Below are positions 1 to 6,740 of a stretch of DNA of 12,890 bases, one piece after another (positions within the stretch are counted from its first letter, which is position 1; the number at the start of each line of letters is the position of its first letter). This stretch comes from JAZKFR01 sp040386295 (lineage in GTDB: Bacteria; Pseudomonadota; Gammaproteobacteria; Burkholderiales; Rhodocyclaceae). The notes beneath the pieces were generated by a model. It made no database searches. It was not told where the DNA came from and saw only the letters and a program-made list of their open reading frames with translations. The stretch is from positions 1-12,890 of the forward strand of contig JAZKFR010000039.1 in assembly GCA_040386295.1 (NCBI GenBank), given 5' to 3'. The position numbers and the translations under genes are program-made.

Positions 1-318
1 GATTTCTTGAGCCAAAGCTTGCCTGTCAAAAGAGTCGAATTTGCCGGATAAACGCAAAATAAAGTCATAGGGCAGAAACTGATGGCGCCTCATTCGAAAA
101 TGCTCGCGCGCCACGCGCCGCACTAAATTTCGATCAACAGAGCGCGGCAGAAAGCGCTTGGCAACGACCAAACCCAAACGCGACCCCTGCTCAGAACAAA
201 TCTGAGGGCGGTAATGTAGTCGAAAATGCGTGCTTCTAAGCGCCTTTCTAAAATCAAAAACACACGAAAAATCTGATTTTTTGATTAGACGATAAGCTCT
301 CGGAAAAAAAAATCTCAA
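1..318 (-). CDS. rnpA: Ribonuclease P protein component, C-terminus cut by window edge
   Basis: Protein subunit of RNase P, which binds the catalytic RNA and helps remove 5' leaders from pre-tRNAs in the cytoplasm. The minus-strand frame is open for 106 codons from the chosen start to the window edge. It shows the family pattern: an N-terminal FPRAYRLIKKSDF segment, a central LGLVVAKRFLPRSVDRN stretch, then the basic RNxxRRxxRE signature that contacts RNA. Bacterial RnpA is usually about 115-140 residues, so only a short C-terminal piece is missing. The start is TTG at 318-316, preceded by GGAG five bases upstream. The frame is closed further up by TAG at 372-370, so no long N-terminal extension is possible in this frame. 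The gene follows rpmH on the same strand, as in most bacteria, but at an unusual distance. Family identity is secure; the exact start is inferred. Confidence 0.93.
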   Translation of the reverse strand, partial: MRFFFPRAYRLIKKSDFSCVFDFRKALRSTHFRLHYRPQICSEQGSRLGLVVAKRFLPRSVDRNLVRRVAREHFRMRRHQFLPYDFILRLSGKFDSFDRQALAQEI

Positions 319-746
319 AAAATCTCCAAAGAATTTCCAAAAAGTTTCTTTAAAAGTCTCTTTTTTACGCTAGCGAAACCAGTTTTTGCATCGCTCAAAC
401 TGCCCCACACGCCCGATAAGCCTCGCCATGCTCCAACAGCTTGTATCGGCAGATGAGACCAGGCAAGCGAACAGCATCGAATGGATTCGGAATGTATTCG
501 TTCACCCGACAACTTCAATGCTTAAGGCACAGGAAGAGATGACTACTGACAGCGCTGCCACCCTCTGCAAAAGCCAAACAAGTGAGTATGGGTGCGACTA
601 GCGGCAACAGGCGATGAGGATTCACACACAGCAGGAAATATGCGACAGAAAAATCAATCGTTTTTTTACCGACGTTCTAAAAACTCACCACGCCCAAAAA
701 CACACGGCCTAGCCGCCGCTTTGGCCGCTTTGGCGTAACGTCAATA
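319..746. other. Long rpmH-rnpA intergenic gap with no convincing gene
   Basis: This is 428 bases between the rpmH stop and the rnpA start, both on the minus strand. These genes usually lie within tens of bases of each other, so the gap is long. I see no recognisable gene, tRNA or mobile-element end. There is a 67-codon TTG-initiated minus-strand reading frame (518-315) whose TGA overlaps the rnpA TTG start, with no recognisable similarity. There is also a 9-bp tandem duplication close to the rpmH stop. The rnpA-proximal part is very A/T-rich. The region could be a processed leader or spacer of the rpmH-rnpA transcript, or hold a small RNA; nothing in it proves either. Confidence 0.6.
715..732. 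repeat. Perfect 9-bp tandem duplication
   Basis: GCCGCTTTG occurs twice in direct succession (715-723 and 724-732), just downstream of the rpmH stop codon. It is probably a small slippage duplication with no known role. Confidence 0.7.
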
Positions 747-881
747 TCAAACGGCCAAACGATGACGCCCTTTGGCGCGGCGAGCACGAATGACAGCGCG
801 ACCACCACGTGTTGCCATGCGAACAAGGAAACCGTGGGTGCGTTTACGACGAATAACGGAGGGCTGATAGGTACGTTTCAT
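747..881 (-). CDS. rpmH: 50S ribosomal protein L34
   Basis: Small, very basic protein of the large ribosomal subunit. The 44-residue product starts MKRTYQPSVIRRKRTHGF and ends KGRHRLAV, matching the highly conserved L34 sequence over its full length. The ATG at 881-879 is preceded by AAAGG six bases upstream, a good ribosome binding site. A strong promoter lies just upstream (935-964). rpmH precedes rnpA on the same strand, the standard order. The odd feature is the other flank: in most gamma- and betaproteobacteria dnaA and the replication origin lie divergently upstream of rpmH, but here the divergent neighbour is livH. Identification is certain. Confidence 0.98.
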   Translation of the reverse strand: MKRTYQPSVIRRKRTHGFLVRMATRGGRAVIRARRAKGRHRLAV

Positions 882-1228
882 GATTAACCTTTGAAGCTTA
901 GAATTTTATGGGGATGATTTTGGAGCAACTGGCAATTAGACCTTGTAGGGCACTCCATTGTCAAGCTCAACGCTCATCCAAGCCTGATCTTCTGTATTTC
1001 TCCAAGCAGAATCAAGCTTAAAAAGATGAATCCTCACATTCTCTTGTAAAATGCGTCCGATTTTACCGTTTGTGCGATCAGGCACTGATGCCGCTTTCCC
1101 TATTGCTTCAGGCGCTATTTGACTAAATTAGACGCAAACCAGAAGTGATTTTCAGCGCTAACAAATCGATCCAGCGAAAGCCTAGCCATGCGCCTCACCA
1201 TTAACTTTCTGATTCTATGTAGGGCTTG
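882..1228. other. rpmH-livH divergent intergenic region
   Basis: This 347-base region between the two divergent genes contains the rpmH promoter near its left end. I found no convincing sigma-70 promoter for the liv operon: a TTGACT at 1119-1124 lacks a matching -10. I found no coding frame and no match to the DnaA box TTATNCACA on either strand. It therefore does not look like the dnaA-linked origin that normally occupies this position. Confidence 0.6.
935..964 (-). promoter_or_regulatory. Probable sigma-70 promoter of rpmH
   Basis: On the minus strand a perfect -35 TTGACA (964-959) is followed after 18 bases by TCTAAT (940-935), one mismatch from the -10 consensus. Transcription would start near 928, giving a leader of about 47 bases before the rpmH ATG. 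It would drive rpmH and probably rnpA. Confidence 0.7.
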
Positions 1229-2152
1229 ATGGATATTTTTCTCCAACAACTGATCAATGGCTTGGTTCTGGGGAGCATTTATGCCTTAGTTGCTCTCGGT
1301 TATACGATGGTCTATGGCATTTTAGGATTAATCAATTTTGCGCATGGCGAAGTACTGATGATTGGCGCGTTACTCGCCCTTTCAGTCATCAAAGCACTGG
1401 CTGGCCTTGCACTGCACTGGACGCTACTCATATTCATCAGCTTGCTTGTCTCGGCGAGCGCCTGCATTGTCTTGGCTTGGGCAATAGAACGTATTGCCTA
1501 CCGCCCCTTACGCAACGCACCCAGATTAGCGCCCCTAATTACCGCAATTGGCGTGTCGATCTTGCTGCAAAACATTGCAATGCTGGTGTGGGGACGGAGT
1601 TATCGCGCATTTCCCCCGATTTTGCCCAATTTTGAATATGAAATTTTTGGCGCGGTTATCTCCGCAGTACAACTGGTGATCGTTCTCACTGCCGGACTGG
1701 TGATGTGCTTTCTAAGGTTGCTGGTGCACCGCACACGTCTGGGTCGAGCCATGCGAGCGACAGCGGAAAACCCAATGGTTGCGCAGCTGATGGGCGTTAA
1801 CAGCAATCAAATTATCGCCCTAAGCTTCGTGATCGGCGCCGCACTCGCAGCCCTAGCGGGGCTCATGGTCAGCGCAAATTACGGCATTGCGCACTACAAC
1901 ATGGGCTTTATGCTCGGTCTCAAAGCCTTCACGGCGGCGGTACTGGGTGGCATTGGCAACCTTGGTGGCGCCATGCTGGGCGGCATTCTATTAGGCTTAA
2001 TTGAATCTTTAGGTGCTGGCTATATCGGCGAATTGAGTGGTGGATTCTTCGGCAGCCACTATCAGGATGTTTTCGCGTTCCTTGTTTTAATCACAGTCTT
2101 AATCTTCCGCCCCTCCGGTTTGATGGGCGAAAAAATGTCGGAGCGTGCTTAG
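1229..2152 (+). CDS. livH: Branched-chain amino acid ABC transporter permease LivH
   Basis: Inner-membrane permease that, with LivM, forms the channel of a high-affinity importer for leucine, isoleucine, valine or related substrates. The 307-residue product is almost entirely hydrophobic (about eight membrane segments). It carries the LivH hallmark LGYTMVYGILGLINFAHGE near residues 23-41, then an ERIAYRPLR stretch and the conserved C-terminal FRPSGLMGE. Length is typical of the family (about 290-310). I chose ATG at 1229: AGGG (1221-1224) lies four bases upstream, whereas the TTG at 1226 would be only one base away. The stop TAG shares a base with the livM GTG, so the genes are translationally coupled. 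The exact substrate cannot be read from the permease; amides or urea are possible for relatives. Confidence 0.93.
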   Translation: MDIFLQQLINGLVLGSIYALVALGYTMVYGILGLINFAHGEVLMIGALLALSVIKALAGLALHWTLLIFISLLVSASACIVLAWAIERIAYRPLRNAPRLAPLITAIGVSILLQNIAMLVWGRSYRAFPPILPNFEYEIFGAVISAVQLVIVLTAGLVMCFLRLLVHRTRLGRAMRATAENPMVAQLMGVNSNQIIALSFVIGAALAALAGLMVSANYGIAHYNMGFMLGLKAFTAAVLGGIGNLGGAMLGGILLGLIESLGAGYIGELSGGFFGSHYQDVFAFLVLITVLIFRPSGLMGEKMSERA

Positions 2153-3228
2153 TGCTGCTTCAATTCTGCACCAAACACGCTCAGAGCAAGCAAGGCGGCA
2201 TATTCATCGTCTTGGCTCTTGCTTTGATCCTCGCAGCACTCCCTTTCGTCGTAGGCAACACGCTCGGTAATGCTTGGTTGCGGATTCTCAACTTTACTTT
2301 GCTCTACATCATGCTAGCGCTCGGGCTCAATATCGTTGTTGGCTTTGCCGGATTACTTGACCTTGGCTACATCGCTTTTTACGCCGTTGGCGCCTATTGC
2401 TACGCCCTATTGTCTAGCCCGCACTTCGGATTACATTTGCCCATATGGTTGACTATTCCCAGCGGCGCACTATTAGCCGCTTTTTTTGGCTTATTACTGG
2501 GCGCACCAACGCTACGCTTACGTGGCGACTACTTAGCGATTGTGACGCTGGGTTTCGGTGAGATTGTGCGTATTTTTCTCAATAACTTAAACGCTCCCGT
2601 GAACATCACGAACGGGCCACAAGGCATTTCTGGCATTGATCCACTTCATTTTTTCGGCATCTCACTGGGAAAACCAATCAATTTTTTAGGCTTAAACGTC
2701 CCCTCACTGCACTCTTACTACTATCTTTTCTTAGCACTGACAGCACTCGTTGTCTTGCTCAGCGTACGGCTGAAGCGCTCACGCATTGGCCGAGCTTGGA
2801 TGGCCATACGAGAAGATGAAGTCGCAGCAAAATCTTGTGGTATCAACACACGCAATCTCAAATTACTCGCTTTCTCAATGGGCGCTTCTTTTGGCGGTAT
2901 TGCAGGTGGTTTATTTGCTGGCTTTCAAGGTTTTGTCAGCCCAGAATCTTTCAGCCTGATGGAATCCGTAATGATTTTGTGCATGGTGGTTCTGGGCGGT
3001 ATGGGACATATTCCGGGCGTCATTCTAGGCGGACTATTGCTCTCTGTTTTACCGGAGATTTTCCGGCAAAACGCGGCGCCATTACAGATAGCCATTTTGG
3101 GCAAGGTCTGGTTAGATCCAGAAGCACTACGTATGCTCTTGTTCGGCCTTTCTTTGATTTTAATTATGCTGTACCGACCTAATGGCTTGTGGCCCACGTC
3201 AGCACCTAGCTCGGCTGAGCAAAAATGA
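2152..3228 (+). CDS. livM: Branched-chain amino acid ABC transporter permease LivM
   Basis: Second inner-membrane permease, partner of LivH. The 358-residue protein has a first hydrophobic segment at about 18-35. It then shows the family motif GLNIVVGFAGLLDLGYIAF (about 58-76), RLRGDYLAIVTLGFGEIVR (122-140) and the NGPQGI loop (154-159). The cytoplasmic loop with GRAWMAIREDEVAAKSCGI, which contacts the ATPases, follows. Length is normal for LivM. The start is GTG at 2152, overlapping the livH stop by one base (TAGTG), with GGAG (2140-2143) eight bases upstream. The stop TGA overlaps the livG ATG. It is co-transcribed with livH, livG and livF. Confidence 0.93.
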   Translation: MLLQFCTKHAQSKQGGIFIVLALALILAALPFVVGNTLGNAWLRILNFTLLYIMLALGLNIVVGFAGLLDLGYIAFYAVGAYCYALLSSPHFGLHLPIWLTIPSGALLAAFFGLLLGAPTLRLRGDYLAIVTLGFGEIVRIFLNNLNAPVNITNGPQGISGIDPLHFFGISLGKPINFLGLNVPSLHSYYYLFLALTALVVLLSVRLKRSRIGRAWMAIREDEVAAKSCGINTRNLKLLAFSMGASFGGIAGGLFAGFQGFVSPESFSLMESVMILCMVVLGGMGHIPGVILGGLLLSVLPEIFRQNAAPLQIAILGKVWLDPEALRMLLFGLSLILIMLYRPNGLWPTSAPSSAEQK

Positions 3229-4004
3229 GCACTTCCTTACTAGAAGCCAAGGCCATCAGCAAAAAATTTGGTGGAATACAAGCATTATCAGAGGTTTCGC
3301 TCTCTATTCAACAAGGTGAAATATATGGATTGATCGGGCCAAACGGAGCGGGGAAAACCACTTTTTTCAATCTCCTGACCGGACTCTACCGCGCTGATTC
3401 AGGCAATTTTGCGTTCGCTGGCAAGCCCTTGCCTTCGGGTTCAGCGCATCAAATCACGCAGTGTGGGATTGCTCGAACTTTCCAAAACATTCGTTTATTT
3501 GGCCAAATGAGCGCCTTAGAAAATGTCATGGTCGGACGGCATGTGCGTACTGCCGCTGGCGTTCTCGGCGCGATATTCCGCACCACAGCCACCCGACAAG
3601 AAGAAGCCTCAATCCGCGAGCAGGCAGAACGATGTTTAGACTATGTTGGTATTGCCCAGCACGCGCATGCACAGGCGAAAACGCTTTCCTACGGTGACCA
3701 ACGCCGCTTAGAAATCGCGCGTGCCCTGGCCACAGAACCAAAGCTGCTAGCACTAGACGAGCCAGCAGCCGGAATGAATCGCACAGAAACTGAAACCTTA
3801 CGCTCGCTCATTGAAACCATTCGACAAGATGGCGTCACGATTCTTTTGATCGAACACGACGTGAAATTGGTTATGGGCTTATGTGATCGACTTGCGGTTC
3901 TAGACTATGGCTGCAAAATTTGTGAGGACACCCCGCAGATAGTGCAAAAAAATGCGCGGGTAATCAGTGCCTACCTAGGGGAAAACTTTGCTGGAAGTGA
4001 GTGA
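3225..4004 (+). CDS. livG: Branched-chain amino acid ABC transporter ATPase LivG
   Basis: Cytoplasmic ATPase subunit that pairs with LivF to power the importer. The 259 residues contain Walker A GPNGAGKT (38-45), the Q-loop glutamine at 87 in ARTFQNIRLF, signature LSYGD (154-158), Walker B LLALDEP (174-180) and the switch histidine 211 in IEHDVKLV. AAGMN after Walker B and the LSYGDQRRLEIARAL form are specific to LivG. All catalytic residues are intact and length is typical (about 255). The start ATG overlaps the livM stop in an ATGA arrangement. The 3' end overlaps livF by 17 bases. Confidence 0.95.
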   Translation: MSTSLLEAKAISKKFGGIQALSEVSLSIQQGEIYGLIGPNGAGKTTFFNLLTGLYRADSGNFAFAGKPLPSGSAHQITQCGIARTFQNIRLFGQMSALENVMVGRHVRTAAGVLGAIFRTTATRQEEASIREQAERCLDYVGIAQHAHAQAKTLSYGDQRRLEIARALATEPKLLALDEPAAGMNRTETETLRSLIETIRQDGVTILLIEHDVKLVMGLCDRLAVLDYGCKICEDTPQIVQKNARVISAYLGENFAGSE

Positions 4005-4692
4005 ACTGTGCGTCAGCTACGGAGGAGTCCAAGCTGTGCGCAAAATTTCTTTGCATGTGAACGCAGGTGAAAGCGTCGCGCTCATTGGCGCAAATGGCGC
4101 TGGCAAAACAACGACCCTTAAGGCGCTAGCTCGTTTGCACACACTAGCGGGAGGCTCTGTTCGTTACTGCGGCAAAGAAATATCCAGACTTCTGCCGCAC
4201 CAGATCGTCACCGAGGGGATTGCACTGGTGCCAGAGGGGCGTGGCGTTTTCCCGCGCATGAACGTGATCGATAATTTGCGCATGGGCGCCTACTGCCGCC
4301 AGGATACGGCCACTATCGCTGAAGATATGGCGCGCATATTTTCCTATTTCCCGCGTCTTGGCCAACGTACTGCACAACTAGCAGGATCCATGTCAGGCGG
4401 AGAACAACAAATGCTGGCAATCGGTCGCGCCCTCATGAGTCGTCCAACACTTCTCTTGCTAGACGAACCCTCAATGGGTCTGGCGCCCCTAATGGTAGGC
4501 AAGATTTTCGAGGTCATTCAAGAAGTTGCCGAGCAGGGGCTGACGGTATTATTGGTCGAACAAAATGCAAAACTTGCGCTTGAGATGAGTCATCGCGGCT
4601 ACGTCATGGAAAGCGGTGAGATTACCATTCACGACGATGCCAAGACCCTGTTAGCCGACCTACGAGTTAGAGCCGCCTACCTTGGGTCATAA
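3988..4692 (+). CDS. livF: Branched-chain amino acid ABC transporter ATPase LivF
   Basis: Second ATPase of the importer. The 234 residues show Walker A GANGAGKT (34-41), the family-specific VPEGRGVFPRMNVIDNL (81-97), signature MSGGEQ (135-140), Walker B LLLLDEP (155-161) and VEQNAKLAL, where glutamine 192 takes the switch-histidine position as is usual in LivF. The start is TTG at 3988-3990, five bases after AGGGGA (3977-3982) and inside the end of livG, giving a 17-base overlap and likely coupling. It is the last gene of livHMGF. The next gene is convergent after only 15 bases. No periplasmic binding protein gene (livK/livJ type) is in the operon or elsewhere in the window, so it must be supplied from another locus if the importer works. 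Confidence 0.95.
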   Translation: MLEVSELCVSYGGVQAVRKISLHVNAGESVALIGANGAGKTTTLKALARLHTLAGGSVRYCGKEISRLLPHQIVTEGIALVPEGRGVFPRMNVIDNLRMGAYCRQDTATIAEDMARIFSYFPRLGQRTAQLAGSMSGGEQQMLAIGRALMSRPTLLLLDEPSMGLAPLMVGKIFEVIQEVAEQGLTVLLVEQNAKLALEMSHRGYVMESGEITIHDDAKTLLADLRVRAAYLGS

Positions 4693-4695
4693 GCA

Positions 4696-4723
4696 CAACG
4701 GGCTTCCTTAACTGACTCCGTTG
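4696..4723. terminator. Hairpin at the convergent livF / regulator junction
   Basis: CAACGG (4696-4701) and CCGTTG (4718-4723) form a perfect 6-bp stem with a 16-base loop. It overlaps the regulator's stop codon and lies just after the livF stop. It sits where a bidirectional terminator would be expected, but neither side has a T-run, so efficiency is doubtful. Confidence 0.25.
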
Positions 4724-5307
4724 ATAATTAAAGAAAGTTGCAGCCTATCGCGCGCGCCTAATTTATCTAAGATGGCGCTGACGTGCGACTTAACCGTGCG
4801 CTCAGTGATATTCAACTGAGCTGCAATTTCTTTATTGCTGGCACCTTTAGCCAGAGCTAAGGCCACCTCCAACTCGCGTGGCGTTAATAATTTTCGCCAA
4901 GAGTTCTGCTGCACCTCACGCTGCGGAAAAATGCGCGCAGTCGCTGACAAAAAGCGTTGCATCAGGTTTCCACCAACCCAAACGCCACCATTCTCAATCA
5001 CTGTCGCGATTTTTTGCAAAATTTGCGGTGCGGCATGACTATTGCAGTAGCCGGAAGCGCCCGCCGTGAGCGCAACAATCGCCTCGTCTTCAGACGGCTC
5101 ATCCGCAAGAACTACCAGCTGGCAACCCGTCAACTTTTGATGTAATGAAGCAATCAGACTGGCCGGGTTTTGCCCCGAAGGCAAGAGAACCCAGGCTATG
5201 CCTTGGCTAGGCGGGATGCCGTCTAGCCTAGCTGATTTAAAGTCGGGGAAAGCCCTTCGCCAAGACTCCCGTTGGCGCGCATCTCTAGAAATGAACAGAT
5301 GCTCCAT
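4708..5307 (-). CDS. LuxR/NarL-type regulator with degenerate receiver domain
   Basis: Predicted DNA-binding transcription regulator of 199 residues. The C-terminal part (about 138-195) is a clear LuxR/GerE helix-turn-helix: LTPRELEVALALAKGASNKE, then the recognition region TERTVKSHVSAIL (168-180). The N-terminal part keeps a receiver-like outline (the VVLADEP strand, then TAGASGY), but the key residues are changed. The acidic pair after the first strand reads ISRD. The phospho-acceptor position after the third strand is WVLLPSG, with no aspartate. The lysine expected after GASGY is replaced (GYCNSHA). It is therefore probably not phosphorylated in the usual way. The ATG is three bases after the stop of the secretion adaptor gene, so it is the third gene of that operon and may control secretion or its substrate; that role is inferred. 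No partner histidine kinase is in the window. Confidence 0.88.
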   Translation of the reverse strand: MEHLFISRDARQRESWRRAFPDFKSARLDGIPPSQGIAWVLLPSGQNPASLIASLHQKLTGCQLVVLADEPSEDEAIVALTAGASGYCNSHAAPQILQKIATVIENGGVWVGGNLMQRFLSATARIFPQREVQQNSWRKLLTPRELEVALALAKGASNKEIAAQLNITERTVKSHVSAILDKLGARDRLQLSLIINGVS

Positions 5308-5310
5308 GTA

Positions 5311-6738
5311 TCAGCGTTCAGAAAATGCGCGTGACTGCACTCGCAACATGGGTTTAAAGAGATAAGAGAGGACACTTTTCTTGCCCGTCAAAATGTCGAT
5401 CTCAGCAACCATGCCCGGTATGATCGGAAGATTCCTGCCGAGAGAAGCATTTTTATTAGTACGCACCCTGATCGTGTAATAAGCGTTCCCTTTTTCATCA
5501 AGTACGCTGTCAGCGCCAATGTGCTCAAGTTTACCCTCCAGCCCGCCATAGAGAGAGAAATCATAAGAACTGAACTTAACGATTGCTTTTTGCCCCGGTC
5601 TTAAAAAGGCAATATCGCGCGGTTGTACACGCGCTTCAAGCAAAAGCGTGTCTTCCAGAGGAACAATCTCGATCACATCTCTACCGGGTTGGAGCACACC
5701 GCCCACGGTATTGACTAACAAACGTTTGACCGTTCCTTTAACCGGGGAGCGCAATATCGAACGATTGACTCTATCCGAAAGTCCAGCGCTACTATCGGCC
5801 AAGCTGTTTAATTTCGCCATTGTCTCGGCCAGTTCCCTACCGGCCTCATTACGGAAAACCAGCTCAACTTCTTCAACTTTGCGTGCAGCTTCGTGAATTG
5901 CCGCCTGTATACGAATGATTTGCGCACTAGAGATGTCGCGCTCACCCCTGAAGCGTGAAGCATCACGCTCTAACCGAAGCAATTCAATTTCGGATACAGC
6001 ACCCGAAGCCAGCAATGGTTTGGTGACACTCAGCTCGTGCATAGAAAGCTCGTAACTTTTTGCAGCTTGCTCATATCTAGCACGTGTTTCTACAAGATCT
6101 TGCTGGCGCTGAAGCAGTTGCTGCCGTGAGATAGACAGATTCGTACGTAATTCCTGCTGGCGCGATTCATAGAGTTGCCGCTCTTCAGCAATGGTTTTGG
6201 GCGCTTCAAGCTCTATTTCTGCAGGAATAGTAAATTTTGTTCCGTTAGCAAGCGCACGCAAGCGAGCCGCTTTCGCCAGAACAGCAATGTATTGTCCGCG
6301 CCCTTCCTTGGCTGAAGAATTAGCACGGGTTGCGTCGATACGCAGCAGAATTTGGTTAGGCTGAACTATCTCTCCTTCGCGCACCAGTATTTCAGAGACA
6401 ACGCCCCCGTCTAAACTTTGCAGAACCTGTAATTGACGCGAAGGAATAACCTTGCCATCACCACGAGTAATTTCGTCTATTTCACTGAACGCCGCCCAAA
6501 TCACGAAGAGAAAAAAGGCGATGCTGACCACAGCAAAGAAAATTTTTGCGCGCAAAGGTTCTTGATGAACGATCGCGTAATCAGTGTCCGCTAAGAAGCC
6601 TTGATGTTCTTTGCTACGATCAATATCCGCTATTCGCCTAAGCCAAAGATCAGTGTAAGGCTGAATGCGTACACGAATGCTTTCTAGCACCCTCAAAAAA
6701 CAGTTGCCGACTGCGATTAAACGCTTAGTCATATTCAT
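5311..6738 (-). CDS. Type I secretion periplasmic adaptor, HlyD/LapC family
   Basis: Membrane-fusion protein that links the inner-membrane ABC exporter to a TolC-like outer-membrane channel. The 475 residues have a cytoplasmic N-terminus, one membrane segment (about 66-84), then GDGKVIPSRQLQVLQSLDGG and the following residues (93-135), a typical half-lipoyl domain. A long Gln/Arg/Glu-rich coiled-coil hairpin follows (about 180-330). The second lipoyl half (ILRSPVKGTVKRLLVNTVGG) and a C-terminal beta-barrel with IIPGMVAEIDILTGKKSVLSYL complete it; this last is the classic HlyD C-terminal motif. Length matches HlyD/LapC proteins (about 450-480). I chose ATG at 6738, two bases after the ATPase stop; a second ATG at 6732 is possible. 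It is the middle gene of the three-gene operon. Confidence 0.94.
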   Translation of the reverse strand: MNMTKRLIAVGNCFLRVLESIRVRIQPYTDLWLRRIADIDRSKEHQGFLADTDYAIVHQEPLRAKIFFAVVSIAFFLFVIWAAFSEIDEITRGDGKVIPSRQLQVLQSLDGGVVSEILVREGEIVQPNQILLRIDATRANSSAKEGRGQYIAVLAKAARLRALANGTKFTIPAEIELEAPKTIAEERQLYESRQQELRTNLSISRQQLLQRQQDLVETRARYEQAAKSYELSMHELSVTKPLLASGAVSEIELLRLERDASRFRGERDISSAQIIRIQAAIHEAARKVEEVELVFRNEAGRELAETMAKLNSLADSSAGLSDRVNRSILRSPVKGTVKRLLVNTVGGVLQPGRDVIEIVPLEDTLLLEARVQPRDIAFLRPGQKAIVKFSSYDFSLYGGLEGKLEHIGADSVLDEKGNAYYTIRVRTNKNASLGRNLPIIPGMVAEIDILTGKKSVLSYLFKPMLRVQSRAFSER

Positions 6739-6740
6739 GA

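Noticed and set aside
386..601. 71-codon plus-strand frame in the rpmH-rnpA gap
   Set aside because: TTG start without a ribosome binding site, no family resemblance.
671..742. GACGTT / AACGTC inverted repeat downstream of rpmH as a terminator
   Set aside because: The arms are only 6 bp and about 60 bases apart; such a pair is expected by chance.
1119..1147. TTGACT as a livH promoter -35
   Set aside because: No acceptable -10 hexamer at 16-18 bases spacing.
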